Assembly (NCBI RefSeq): GCF_000612545.2
Contig: NZ_CP097800.1
Coordinates: forward strand, 5,902,501-5,966,500
Source of the DNA: Streptomyces sp. PCS3-D2
GTDB lineage: Bacteria; Actinomycetota; Actinomycetes; Streptomycetales; Streptomycetaceae
Reading direction: 5' to 3'
DNA length: 64,000 nt
Below, piece by piece: positions 21,466 to 29,362 of this stretch. The position numbers and the translations under genes are program-made. Each line of letters starts with the position of its first letter. Positions within the stretch are counted from its first letter, which is position 1. The notes beneath the pieces were generated by a model, which worked only from the letters and a program-made list of their open reading frames with translations, was not told where the DNA came from and searched no databases.

Positions 21466-22431
21466 TCAGGTGATGTAGCCGTTGCGCTGCAGCAGCCGGA
21501 CGGCGTGCTCGCGGCTCTCGGCCCGGCGGAAGATCTCCTCGGGCATGAGCCGAGGCGTCTTGGCGGTGCGGTACCGGTTGCCGGCCAGCTTCTCGAAGTT
21601 CTTCCGGCGCTGTCCGGCCAGGCCCCGGCGGGTGATGCCCTCGGTGGTGGCCTGCACGGTCCGCCCGTACACGGTCGCGGAGGCCATGCCGCGGCGGGCG
21701 TTGACGACCTGCGCGATGTCGGCTCCCGCATCGATGGCCTTCACGGCCGCCTCGCCGAACGTCTTGCGCCGTTGGGCGTCGGACATCTTGGCGTAGACGT
21801 CGGCGGGGTCGGTCGGGGTGGGCCGGTGCTCACGAGTGACCGGCTCCATACTGCAGTGACAGCGCGGGTGCCGGGCGAACGCGGAGGAGACGCCGTACTC
21901 GCGGCCGGCGAGGACCACGCACCGGGAGCAGGCGCCGGCCTCGACGACCCGCACGTAGGAGGTGACCGCCGGACGGGAGATCATGCCGACCGAGTCAGCC
22001 GCCCGCCCGGTGTCCGCGATCGTGGTGCGGACGATCAGGTCGAGGAGGGCCTGCCCGCGGGCCATCGCCTGGACCACGGGCACGCCGGCCGTGACCAGCC
22101 GCAGCGCCGACCACATCGGCGACATCAGGACGTCGGCCAGGGGCAGCCCGTTCCCGGTGACGCCGACGAGCGAGGACGGCACCAGCCGGTCGGAGGACGC
22201 CCGGTCGGGGTCGTCGCCGAGGAGGGACTGCAGCCACGGCTCGGTCGTCGAGGCCGCCGCCAGCTGCCCGCCAGAAACGACCGTGACCACGTGCAGCAGC
22301 AGCTCCAGCCAGGAGGCATGGATGTTGTCGCGGTCCACCCGCCCCCACAGCGCGCGCACACCGCGCGACGTCGCGGCGGCCAGCCGCGCCCGGGCCTCCA
22401 TGTGGGCGGTCGACTCAGGCGACGGGCTCAC
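21466..22431 (-). CDS. MuF-like minor head / capsid morphogenesis protein
   Basis: A 321-residue protein overlapping the portal gene's end. The central motif EAGACSRCVVLAGREY followed by RHPRCHCSMEPV is the Cys/His core of actinophage MuF-like proteins (ACxxC...HPxCxC). GTG 22431 chosen: AGGAGG lies 6 bases upstream. Packaged into procapsids and thought to bind the portal inner side. Confidence 0.85.
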   Translation of the reverse strand: MSPSPESTAHMEARARLAAATSRGVRALWGRVDRDNIHASWLELLLHVVTVVSGGQLAAASTTEPWLQSLLGDDPDRASSDRLVPSSLVGVTGNGLPLADVLMSPMWSALRLVTAGVPVVQAMARGQALLDLIVRTTIADTGRAADSVGMISRPAVTSYVRVVEAGACSRCVVLAGREYGVSSAFARHPRCHCSMEPVTREHRPTPTDPADVYAKMSDAQRRKTFGEAAVKAIDAGADIAQVVNARRGMASATVYGRTVQATTEGITRRGLAGQRRKNFEKLAGNRYRTAKTPRLMPEEIFRRAESREHAVRLLQRNGYIT

Positions 22432-23908
22432 GGTCCGCCTCCTCACCCTCCGACTCCTCCTGCTCCTCCGGTCCGGTGTCCGCCGGCGGGCCGGGCTGGT
22501 TGGCCATCATCCGGGTGATCTCCGCGACCGGGTCCGCCTCGAGCTCGCGGTCCTTCATAGCGATCACGGTGGCGACCTCGGTCGGGGTCAGGCCGTAGCG
22601 CAGGGCCAGCCACTCGAACGGGAACCCCAGCTGCTTCAACTTCAGCAGCGCGTCGGCCAGCTGCGCGTGACTGCGGGATTCGGTTTCCGCCCACAGCACC
22701 CGGCCCGAGCGCATCGCGTCGGCCTTCGCGTCCTGCCCCTTGGCCAGGGCGATCAGCCGGGCGACCTCGCGCAGGCCCTGGCCGAACCACAGCGTCTTCT
22801 CGTCACAGCGCTTGACCAGGCCGGTCTCAGCGGCCAGGAGCGTCCCCTCTCCGATATTCGCCATCTTCCCGATCAGGTAGTGCTGCGGGGTGCGGCTCTG
22901 GGCAGCGACGTGCCCGACGGCGACCTCGATGATCCCGGTGTACATGGCCAGGTTGGCGGCCTGCCACTGTGCGATCCTCGCGTCCTTGCCGGTGATCCAC
23001 GCGATGCGGTCGATCTGGAACTTCTCCAGGTCGACGGGCTGCTTGCCGATGATCTCCCCGGCCGCGTTCAGCTTGGGAATCATCGGCCGCTCGGCGCCCA
23101 TGATGACGCGCTGGGGCCAGGACGCGGCGTCGGAGGCGGTGAACAGCTGGGCCCAGATCAGGTTGATGGCGTCCTGCATGGCGATGACGCCGGCGATGTC
23201 GCTGATCGGGTCCTCGACCAGCATCGGCTTGTTGGGCAGCTCGACCATCGGGACGACGCCCATCGGGTTGGGCTGCGGGTTCGGCTCGTCGCCCATCTCC
23301 CGCGGCTGCCACCGCTTGAGCTCCTCGTCGACCTCCGCCATCTGCGGCGACTTGTCCTGCCGCTGCAGGGGCCGGCGGAACTTCCACACCTCGTCGCGCA
23401 GGTAGAGGGTGGCGTAGTCGTCGCCGCCGTCCTGCCACCGCTTGAGCGCCGCCCGCCGGTTGCGGCGGGAGCCGGCCTCGTAGGCGACGACGCACTGCGT
23501 GGCGTCCTCGAAGGTGACGACCGGCATGTCCGGGTCGTTGGGGTCTCCCCACACCAGGACGAACGTGCGCGCGCCGGTGATCGCGCCGAGGAACCCCAGC
23601 TGCGAGTCGGCGTCCAGTCCGTTGACCTGCCACACCTTCCACAGGTCCTTGTCCGCCGAGAGGTCTCCGTCGGCCACGAACCCGGTCACGACGAGGCGCT
23701 CCACCGGGGCGTCGGCGACGACCTGCACCCAGTTGTCGGAGAAGTCCCGGTAGCGGTCGCCGTGGAACTTGGCGAACTCCTCGGACGCGAACTTCAGCCG
23801 GCCGTCGCCCCGGTAGTAGCCGTTGAACGTATCGATCGGACCGCGCCGGCGGATGAGCTCGCTCTCCAGGAGCGAGACCAGCCGGAGGGCTTCTGCCTCT
23901 GTGGCCAT
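22415..23908 (-). CDS. Portal protein
   Basis: A 497-residue protein of the SPP1-gp6-like portal family: early YYRGDGRLKFASEEF, then NWVQVVADAPVERLVVTGF, a central LPNKPML segment and the wing/crown helices with RMMANQPGP near the acidic C-terminus (EEQEESEGEEADREP). Forms the dodecameric DNA gate at one capsid vertex. It lies 10 bp after the large terminase. Confidence 0.92.
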   Translation of the reverse strand: MATEAEALRLVSLLESELIRRRGPIDTFNGYYRGDGRLKFASEEFAKFHGDRYRDFSDNWVQVVADAPVERLVVTGFVADGDLSADKDLWKVWQVNGLDADSQLGFLGAITGARTFVLVWGDPNDPDMPVVTFEDATQCVVAYEAGSRRNRRAALKRWQDGGDDYATLYLRDEVWKFRRPLQRQDKSPQMAEVDEELKRWQPREMGDEPNPQPNPMGVVPMVELPNKPMLVEDPISDIAGVIAMQDAINLIWAQLFTASDAASWPQRVIMGAERPMIPKLNAAGEIIGKQPVDLEKFQIDRIAWITGKDARIAQWQAANLAMYTGIIEVAVGHVAAQSRTPQHYLIGKMANIGEGTLLAAETGLVKRCDEKTLWFGQGLREVARLIALAKGQDAKADAMRSGRVLWAETESRSHAQLADALLKLKQLGFPFEWLALRYGLTPTEVATVIAMKDRELEADPVAEITRMMANQPGPPADTGPEEQEESEGEEADREPVA

Positions 23909-23918
23909 AGGGCCCTCC

Positions 23919-25553
23919 TCAGCTGCCGTAGTAGTAGGAGTCGTCGCGCTCGGCCAGGCCAGCCGCGATCACGTCGCCGAGGGCCTCATGGGCCAGAACA
24001 GACGGGATCACCGCGTCAATCTTCTGAGGCGGGGACGCCTTGCGGAGCACGTACCGGTCCATCGGCCGGGCGGCCGCGCGCGCGTTCGCCAGGTGCGCCG
24101 CGGTGATCTCACACCCGTCGTGCGTGAACGCCGCCCCCGCACTGTTGCGCTTGATCACATCGGTCTTGAGCCGCTCGCAGGCGGAGTGCATCTGCACGAT
24201 GCGGCGGGTGTGCCAGCGGATGACGCGCTCCTCCCCGTACAGGTCGACCCACTCATCGATCTCGGTGTCCCAGTACGGCGGATCCGCGTACAGCCGCACC
24301 ACGTCGTAACGGTGCATCAGCTGATCCATCGCGGCGCGGACCTCGGCGCGCGGGACCTGGCCGCCGTAGTCGGCCGGGTTCCAGATGGTCGGCTCGTCGT
24401 CCGGCCCGTACACCGGGGTGAACTGGTAGCCGTCCATCGTCTCGGCCCGAATCGCCGTCCAGTCGTCGGAGTCCGAGCCGTCGAAACCGAGCACGATGCG
24501 GGTCGTCGGCCGGATCCGGCGCGGCTTCTCCTTCGCCGCCCACTTCGCCACGTCCAGCCACGACGCCGCCCCGGCCACGCACCGGTTACCGAAGAACCGC
24601 TCGGCCTGCGCCTCGTCCTTCTCCATGATCTCGGCGGCCTCGGCCTCGATCGCGTCGAGGTCGACGTGTGCCGAGCCTGCGTAGACGATGCTGTGGATCT
24701 TCCGGCGCTGCCTCTTGTCCCGGTACGACAGGGACTTGGGGGCCTGCGGGTGGTACCGGAAGATGTCGCGGGCCTTCGCCTCCGACGTCGTCTGCGCGAC
24801 GGAGTTCTCCGACGGGTCCCACCCGTTGGTGGTCTCCATGGAGCGGCCACCCATGCCGGCCGCGCCGCGGCGCTGCGTCTCGGCGACGCGGCGCAGCTTG
24901 TTCGCCGTGTTGTACAGGCCGGTCTCGTCCTGCAGGGCGAAGATGATCGGGTTACCGAGCCGGGAGAGCGCCGAGGACGTCACGACGTCGATGCGGCCCT
25001 CGTCGCCGACGCGGGTGAACTCCTCGCCGACCCGCATCCGGCCGGCCAGGGCGCCGAGCTTCACCATCGCCTGCAGCGGCCGGTAGACGTTGGCCACCTG
25101 GTCCTCGGAGGTGGCCGTCAGCTGGATCAGCGGCGTCGGCCACGGCACGCCCATCGGGTCGCCCGGGCGGTACTCGTACCACCATCCGCAGTCACAACCG
25201 TGGTCGGCGCACTCGTACCGCTCCCCGCCCTTGGCCCAGCCGGCGAACACGACCGGGCCCGCGGCCTCGGCCAGGACCAGCGCGGCCGACCACGGGCCCT
25301 TGCCGGTCTTCTGCGGCGCGACGACCTGCGAGCGGCGGTAGTGGAACGCGGGCGCCAGCTGGCCCACGCGCGCGGCCGGCTTGACCCGGTAGTGGTTGAC
25401 GGTGCACCACAGCTGCCACGGGTACATCTCCAGACGCTCGCCGCGGCGGAACCCGTCCGGGACGGGGCAGTGCTCCTCGATCCAGTCCGCGACGACCCAC
25501 AGCGTGGGAAAGTCGACGACGAACTCGGCGCCGGCGTCAGCTGCCTTCGCCAC
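23919..25553 (-). CDS. terL: Terminase large subunit
   Basis: A 544-residue packaging motor. A Walker A variant APQKTGKG at 79-86, Walker B with acidic pair DE at 209-210 (IIFALQDETG), a coupling segment around SLSYRD, and a C-terminal RNase-H-like nuclease beginning VLGFDGSDSDDW (D358) with later acidic residues in ADPPYWDTEIDEW. Full length. It overlaps terS by 17 bases. The HNH partner two genes upstream points to cos-type packaging. Confidence 0.95.
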   Translation of the reverse strand: MAKAADAGAEFVVDFPTLWVVADWIEEHCPVPDGFRRGERLEMYPWQLWCTVNHYRVKPAARVGQLAPAFHYRRSQVVAPQKTGKGPWSAALVLAEAAGPVVFAGWAKGGERYECADHGCDCGWWYEYRPGDPMGVPWPTPLIQLTATSEDQVANVYRPLQAMVKLGALAGRMRVGEEFTRVGDEGRIDVVTSSALSRLGNPIIFALQDETGLYNTANKLRRVAETQRRGAAGMGGRSMETTNGWDPSENSVAQTTSEAKARDIFRYHPQAPKSLSYRDKRQRRKIHSIVYAGSAHVDLDAIEAEAAEIMEKDEAQAERFFGNRCVAGAASWLDVAKWAAKEKPRRIRPTTRIVLGFDGSDSDDWTAIRAETMDGYQFTPVYGPDDEPTIWNPADYGGQVPRAEVRAAMDQLMHRYDVVRLYADPPYWDTEIDEWVDLYGEERVIRWHTRRIVQMHSACERLKTDVIKRNSAGAAFTHDGCEITAAHLANARAAARPMDRYVLRKASPPQKIDAVIPSVLAHEALGDVIAAGLAERDDSYYYGS

Positions 25554-26013
25554 TGGGCACGACCTTGAGGCGGTCGCGGGCCGACGGCCGCCGTACAGCC
25601 GGCGCCGGTACCGCGTCCGCCGCCGGGGCCGGGACGCCGGGGGCGATCTTCCACCGGTTGCGGAGCATGCCCTGCACGCTCAGCCCCAGGCTGTCGAGGT
25701 AGCCGCGCACCATCTTCTTGATGTCGACCCGGGCGTCCGGCCGCTCGGCCTCGGCCAGCGTCCGGACGAACAGGGCCACCTCGAGGGCCTGGCCGAGCTC
25801 CTCCCACATCACCGCCTGCGGCGACTCCCACAGGTCCAGCCACACGTCGTGCTCGCGCTCGGTGGCCTCGGTCAGCGGCCACTCGGGCGCGGGGCCCGGC
25901 CGGCCGTCGGCCGGGAGCGTCCGCCAGCCGGCGGCGTCGGTCTTCCGCTCGCGCCGCAGCGCGTTCGGGTCAGGTGCCGGGCCGGACACGGCGCGGGCTC
26001 CACCACGGGGCAT
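25537..26013 (-). CDS. terS: Terminase small subunit
   Basis: A 158-residue protein directly upstream of and overlapping terL. Pattern RRERKTDAAGWRTLPADGR, WPLTEATEREHDVWLDLWESPQAVMWE and a C-terminal helix with LGLSVQGMLRNRWKIA resembles actinophage small terminases, which recognise the packaging site. ATG at 26013 with GAGGAGT upstream; an ATG 33 bases earlier lacks this. Confidence 0.82.
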   Translation of the reverse strand: MPRGGARAVSGPAPDPNALRRERKTDAAGWRTLPADGRPGPAPEWPLTEATEREHDVWLDLWESPQAVMWEELGQALEVALFVRTLAEAERPDARVDIKKMVRGYLDSLGLSVQGMLRNRWKIAPGVPAPAADAVPAPAVRRPSARDRLKVVPSGEGS

Positions 26014-26172
26014 GATGATCACTCCTCGGCCGCGTTGCGCGACCAAATCGGCGTCACAGTGCGTGACGCTCGGGGACCCTTTGAACCTGACGCACCCCCC
26101 AGCGCCCTCCCCCGCGTCTGGGCCCCCCGGCGCCGGCCGGAGTTACCCCCCTGGGTCGACCACTGTGTGTGA
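26014..26172. other. Candidate cos / packaging site between HNH and terS
   Basis: A 159-bp non-coding gap in an otherwise tightly packed region. It holds the inverted repeat GCGTCAC-AGTGC-GTGACGC (26051..26069) and runs of cytosines around 26095..26120 and 26145. In HNH-terminase phages cos is normally beside these genes, so this gap is the best candidate; the cut position is not visible from sequence. Confidence 0.45.
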
Positions 26173-26529
26173 TCAGCGACTCCAGGTCTCCTCAGCGGTC
26201 TTGCGGCTGTGGTGGCGTTTGCTCATGGCCTGCCAGTTCGTGGGGTCGAAGCCACGCGGTCCGAGCGGTCCGAGTCCGTCGATGTGGTCCACCTCGGTTG
26301 CGACGTCGCGCTGCAAGGGGGGCAGCAGGGCACAGGCTGGGCACTCGCAGTACGGATGATCGAGGAGGTACTGCGCGCTGGCGTTGCGCCATCGCGTGTT
26401 ACGTCCTGCGTCCTTGTGAGCTGGCCTGCTCGCCTCGGCCTTCGCGCGGCATGGGGGGCATCGTCCCTGGGGGGTGAGGGAGGGGCATCCAGGCGTCGGG
26501 CACACCTGCAGGGCCTTGCGCGGGCTCAT
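26173..26529 (-). CDS. HNH endonuclease (packaging-associated)
   Basis: A 118-residue protein: N-terminal zinc ribbon-like CPTPGCPSLTPQGRCPPC, then the HNH core EVDHIDGLGP with the central Asn region FDPTNWQAMSKRHHSRKTAEE. Located just upstream of terS, the standard partner that cuts cos sites together with TerL. Its ATG overlaps the stop of the 51-codon gene before it. Confidence 0.9.
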   Translation of the reverse strand: MSPRKALQVCPTPGCPSLTPQGRCPPCRAKAEASRPAHKDAGRNTRWRNASAQYLLDHPYCECPACALLPPLQRDVATEVDHIDGLGPLGPRGFDPTNWQAMSKRHHSRKTAEETWSR

Positions 26530-26681
26530 GACTTCTTGGTGATCAGCGCCTTCAACAGCTCCATGGCCTCGGCCTTGGTGAACCCGGCCTTCACATACTC
26601 GGTGTAGAGCTCGTGCAGGGACACCGCAGCCGCGGCGAGCTTGGAGAGCGGACTGACGAGGGCTTCCTGCGAGTCGGACAT
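26526..26681 (-). CDS. Small helical protein at head of late operon
   Basis: A 51-residue ORF (starts MSDSQEALVSPLSKLAAA; ends ALITKKS) with AGGAGG 7 bases before the ATG and stop overlapping the HNH start (ATGA). The segment YVKAGFTKAEAMELLKAL is a helix-turn-helix-like pair common to small actinophage proteins. First gene of the packaging/late operon; function unknown. Confidence 0.6.
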   Translation of the reverse strand: MSDSQEALVSPLSKLAAAAVSLHELYTEYVKAGFTKAEAMELLKALITKKS

Positions 26682-26704
26682 GATGCTGCCTCCTAGGCGC
26701 GCGT

Positions 26705-26735
26705 GAGCCCGGCCTGCATGGTGCGGGCCGGGCTC
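26705..26735 (-). terminator. Terminator after the lipoprotein gene
   Basis: Perfect 10-bp stem GAGCCCGGCC / GGCCGGGCTC with an 11-base loop, located 14 bases after the lipoprotein stop in transcription order and just before the late operon's first gene. Confidence 0.7.
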
Positions 26736-26748
26736 GGGTGGGCGTGAG

Positions 26749-27201
26749 TCAGAAGGTGGGGCAGAGGTGTGTGTGCACAACGTCGTTGATCTTCTGGCCG
26801 TTCGCAGGTGTGGCGATCTCGGGGAGCCTGGTGTCGACGGTGAAGCGGCCCAGTGCGAGGGTCGCGAGCTTGGCCTGGTCTTTGGTGGTCTTGATACTGC
26901 TGCACTGGTTGATGCCGCGGCTGACTGCCTGGTCGTCCTTGCCGGGCTTGATGATGCGCGGATCGATGGCGTTGAGCGCGTCGAGGTATGCCTTGCGGGT
27001 GGCGGCGTCGGGCTCGGGCGGGAGGCCGGCGGCGGCGCGTGCCGCGTCTTGGTCGACGCTCGGCGAGGGGGCCGGGGCGCTGGTTGGTTGGTTCTTGCCC
27101 TCGTTGCTCGTGCTGGCGGGGTCCTTGTCGGCTTCGGCGCAGCCGGTGAGCGTGAGCAGGGTGGCCGCGATGAGTGCGGCGGCAGTGTGGTGTGTGCGCA
27201 T
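26749..27201 (-). CDS. Prophage-encoded secreted lipoprotein (DUF732-like)
   Basis: A 150-residue protein with a lipoprotein signal: basic MRTHH, hydrophobic stretch, lipobox LTGC with Cys21. A Ser/Pro/Gln linker follows, then a helical domain of about 95 residues with one Cys pair (INQCSSI and HTHLCPTF) that resembles DUF732 domains of actinobacterial secreted proteins. It stands alone between two terminators, so it has its own promoter in 27202..27263 and is probably expressed in the lysogen. A surface-exclusion role is a guess from this pattern. Confidence 0.75.
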   Translation of the reverse strand: MRTHHTAAALIAATLLTLTGCAEADKDPASTSNEGKNQPTSAPAPSPSVDQDAARAAAGLPPEPDAATRKAYLDALNAIDPRIIKPGKDDQAVSRGINQCSSIKTTKDQAKLATLALGRFTVDTRLPEIATPANGQKINDVVHTHLCPTF

Positions 27202-27263
27202 CAGGACATGGTGGGCTCCGTGGTCCGGAGGCGGGTGCGGCGTTGCAGTGCTGTGACACGGGA

Positions 27264-27287
27264 GAGCCCCGCGCGAGGGCGGGGCTC
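27264..27287 (-). terminator. Terminator after small HTH gene
   Basis: 9-bp perfect stem GAGCCCCGC / GCGGGGCTC with a 6-base loop between the MerR-type HTH gene and the lipoprotein gene. Confidence 0.7.
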
Positions 27288-27355
27288 GGAGTCCTGGTCA
27301 GCCTGCGTTTGGGCATGGCTGTACGCGCAAATCGTGGCGCGTGGTTGTTCGAGTG

Positions 27356-27580
27356 TCAAGCCACATGATCGGCAGCCCGCTGCCCAGGCCTGCTCGGCTT
27401 GGGCGCAGCATGGGCGGCGAGGACGTCCTGCAGGCGGTAGATGGGCCGCTTGGGTGTGCCGCCGATCCGGGTGAGTAGGCCGCGGCGTACCCAGTCGCGG
27501 ATGGTGGCCGGCTGCACCCCGCAGGCGAGCGCGGCCGTGGTGGTGGTGACCAGTCCGGGGGGTAGGGCGAGGTACTCCAT
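27356..27580 (-). CDS. MerR/excisionase-type winged-HTH protein
   Basis: A 74-residue protein: LVTTTTAALACGVQPATIRDWVRRGLL (HTH; shown in pieces: AALACGVQPATIRDWVRRG) followed by the wing RIGGTPKRPIYRLQDVLA, the layout of single-domain MerR/Xis-like DNA binders. ATG 27580; a GTG five codons earlier is possible and neither has a clear Shine-Dalgarno. It is bracketed by terminators at 27264 and 27627, so it is a stand-alone unit. Candidates: late-gene regulator or recombination directionality factor; no evidence to choose. Confidence 0.7.
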   Translation of the reverse strand: MEYLALPPGLVTTTTAALACGVQPATIRDWVRRGLLTRIGGTPKRPIYRLQDVLAAHAAPKPSRPGQRAADHVA

Positions 27581-27626
27581 GTGGATCAGTGTCACCGAAC
27601 AGCGGACGGCTGCGCGAACGGCAGGA

Positions 27627-27657
27627 GGCCCCGCCCGATGTGTGATCGGGCGGGGCC
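27627..27657 (-). terminator. Strong terminator ending the early operon
   Basis: 13-bp perfect stem GGCCCCGCCCGAT / ATCGGGCGGGGCC with a 5-base loop, 84 bases after the DUF6221 gene stop in transcription order. Confidence 0.85.
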
Positions 27658-27740
27658 GTCCCGAGTAGCGTCAGCAGCCCTGCAAACGCTGGTGGGATGT
27701 CTCGACGGTACGGGCGGGGTCTGACACGGCGGTGCCGCCG

Positions 27741-28205
27741 TCAGACCTCGGGCCACCACTCCTCGCGGTAGTCCGGGTGGTCGGCGTACACCGCAGCATC
27801 GTCTAGTAGGTCTGGGCACGGCCACTCAACGATGTCCTGCTCCTCCCGGCGGATGACCCGGTTGGGCGTGCAGGACGCGCAGATCAGGAACGCCATGGAG
27901 GTCGTACCGTCTGCGTCCTCCAGCGCGAGACGTCGCCGTTCAGAGGTGTGGCGGGCGAGGCGTCGCCGCTTGGCGTCGACCTCGGCGAGGACGCGGGCCG
28001 GATCATGGCGGGCGATGTGGTGGCCGTGCTCGGCGTCGAGGAAGTCCTGACTGCCTGTGGCGATCGAGTATCCCTCCCGGGCGACGAGGACCCATCCGTG
28101 ATCGGCGTCGTACCGCCAGTCCTCCCCTAGTTCAGCGCCGGCGGTTCGGGCGACGCTGGCGTCCTCGTCGAGGCGGGCGCGGAGGAACTGCACGAGGTCG
28201 GTCAT
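27741..28205 (-). CDS. DUF6221 family protein
   Basis: A 154-residue protein beginning TDLVQFLRARLDEDASVARTA and containing HIARHDPARVLAEVDAKRR, the signature of DUF6221, a family nearly restricted to Streptomyces phages and prophages. A CxxC-like pair occurs in ICASCTPN. Last gene of the early operon. Biochemical role unknown. Confidence 0.8.
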   Translation of the reverse strand: MTDLVQFLRARLDEDASVARTAGAELGEDWRYDADHGWVLVAREGYSIATGSQDFLDAEHGHHIARHDPARVLAEVDAKRRRLARHTSERRRLALEDADGTTSMAFLICASCTPNRVIRREEQDIVEWPCPDLLDDAAVYADHPDYREEWWPEV

Positions 28206-28209
28206 GTCG

Positions 28210-28638
28210 TCATCCTGTCGCGGTCGTTGTCGCGGTGTCGCGGTGGGGTGTCGCGGCCGGGCCGGTGAGGTGGGGGTACAGCTCGCGGAAGGTGTCGGCG
28301 ATGTCGCGGAGGCGGTTGGCGTCGTCGCGCAGCTGGGCGATCCACTGGGCGGCTGTCGCGTCGTCGATGAGGACTTGGTAGGCGGGCCGGGCGGCTGCTG
28401 TCGCGGTCACGGCCGCGTGCAGCTGCGCCATCGCTGTACGCGCCTGATCAGCCTTGTCGCGGAAGAGAGCGCGCGGTGTCGCGAGTGCCTGCTTCTTGAG
28501 CCACTGCTGGTCGCGGTGGACGACGTCCTTGGTGACGCCGAGCTCGGTGGCGATGTCGCGGATGGTCAGCTTGTCGCGGGTCAGTTCCGCGACACGGGCG
28601 CGTCGCTGCGCGACCTCGTCGGTGCTGGGGCGGGGCAT
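28210..28638 (-). CDS. HTH protein whose gene carries a TGTCGCGG octamer cluster
   Basis: A 142-residue protein. Residues 8-45 form a helix-turn-helix (LTRDKLTIRDIATELGVTKDVVHRD in parts: TIRDIATELGVTKDVVHRD), then a long helical region with two further R-D-K/I motifs and a Thr/Ala-rich tail (HRDTATTTATG). The domain resembles Trp-repressor/ParB-like HTHs. The coding DNA and the 40 bases upstream contain about a dozen TGTCGCGG octamers, so the product may bind its own gene, as initiators and partition proteins can. Function not established. Confidence 0.65.
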   Translation of the reverse strand: MPRPSTDEVAQRRARVAELTRDKLTIRDIATELGVTKDVVHRDQQWLKKQALATPRALFRDKADQARTAMAQLHAAVTATAAARPAYQVLIDDATAAQWIAQLRDDANRLRDIADTFRELYPHLTGPAATPHRDTATTTATG

Positions 28639-28676
28639 GGGTGGTCCTGTCGCGGTTGGGGCCGGGCCTGTCGCGG
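28216..28676. repeat. Cluster of TGTCGCGG octamers in and around the HTH gene
   Basis: Exact copies start at 28216, 28228, 28236, 28249, 28302, 28399, 28455, 28554, 28572, 28648 and 28669, with one inverted copy (CCGCGACA) at 28587; near copies at 28354 and 28477. Four lie within 41 bases at the gene's 3' end and two within the 5' upstream gap. They fall in different codon phases, so codon bias alone does not explain them. Confidence 0.8.
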
Positions 28677-28691
28677 TGCGGCGGGCCCGGC
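28661..28691 (-). terminator. Hairpin between zinc-finger gene and HTH gene
   Basis: 8-bp stem GCCGGGCC / GGCCCGGC enclosing one TGTCGCGG copy in its loop, within the 61-bp gap 28639..28699. Could be a weak terminator or an operator structure. Confidence 0.4.
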
Positions 28692-28699
28692 AGAGGTGG

Positions 28700-29362
28700 T
28701 CAGGCGGCTTCCTGGTCTTCGGGGGCGTGTTCCTCGCGGTCGTGGTCGATCCAGGCCTTGAGGCGGGCCCAGGAGTGCATGGGGTAGACCGAGCTGCACC
28801 AGGGGCAGGTGACCTGGCGCATGCTGCTGCGGTAGTGGCGCAGGGTGGCCCCGCACACGGTGCCGTCGACCTGCTCGGCGGGGCAGGGGCCGAGCAGGGT
28901 GCCACGTTCGCGGGTGTCGTGCGGGCAGACGATGTCCATGGCGGTCTCGTCGAGCCGGCGGAGCTCCCTTGCGAGCTGCGGGCCTTCCTCCCACTCGGCC
29001 ACATAGTCGAGGTGGAAGGTCAGCTGCTTGGCGGCCCTGGTGACGCGCTCGTCGTACGTCCCGGTGATGAGGGGTGCCGACCCGCCGCGTGAGGCCTGCA
29101 TCGCGGACCACCAGTCTTCGAGGACGTGCACGATGCCGCCGGGGCCGCGCAGGGTCAGGACGTGTGCGGACACCGGCATGGGCGCCTCGACGAGGCCCAC
29201 CCGCCCGTACGAGGGGGCGCCGGCCGCGGGCTGCAGCTCCGGCTGCAAGAGCCGGTAGAGGACGGGCATGCGGCGCAGCCGGCCCGCCGTCGCGGCCCTA
29301 CAGCGCGGGCAGATGTGCTCGCTGGCGGCCAGCGCCGTGCGGCAGGTGCAGAGACGGGTCAT
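28700..29362 (-). CDS. Phage protein with two zinc-finger sites
   Basis: A 220-residue protein. N-terminal finger: LCTC...HICPRC (residues 5-21). C-terminal finger: CPHDT, CPAEQVDGTVCGATL and CPWCSSVYP (about 145-195), probably one or two zinc sites, followed by helix WARLKAWIDHDREEH. The middle is alpha-helical. Similar proteins occur in Streptomyces phage early regions; likely DNA-binding, but no known family assigned. Confidence 0.65.
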   Translation of the reverse strand: MTRLCTCRTALAASEHICPRCRAATAGRLRRMPVLYRLLQPELQPAAGAPSYGRVGLVEAPMPVSAHVLTLRGPGGIVHVLEDWWSAMQASRGGSAPLITGTYDERVTRAAKQLTFHLDYVAEWEEGPQLARELRRLDETAMDIVCPHDTRERGTLLGPCPAEQVDGTVCGATLRHYRSSMRQVTCPWCSSVYPMHSWARLKAWIDHDREEHAPEDQEAA

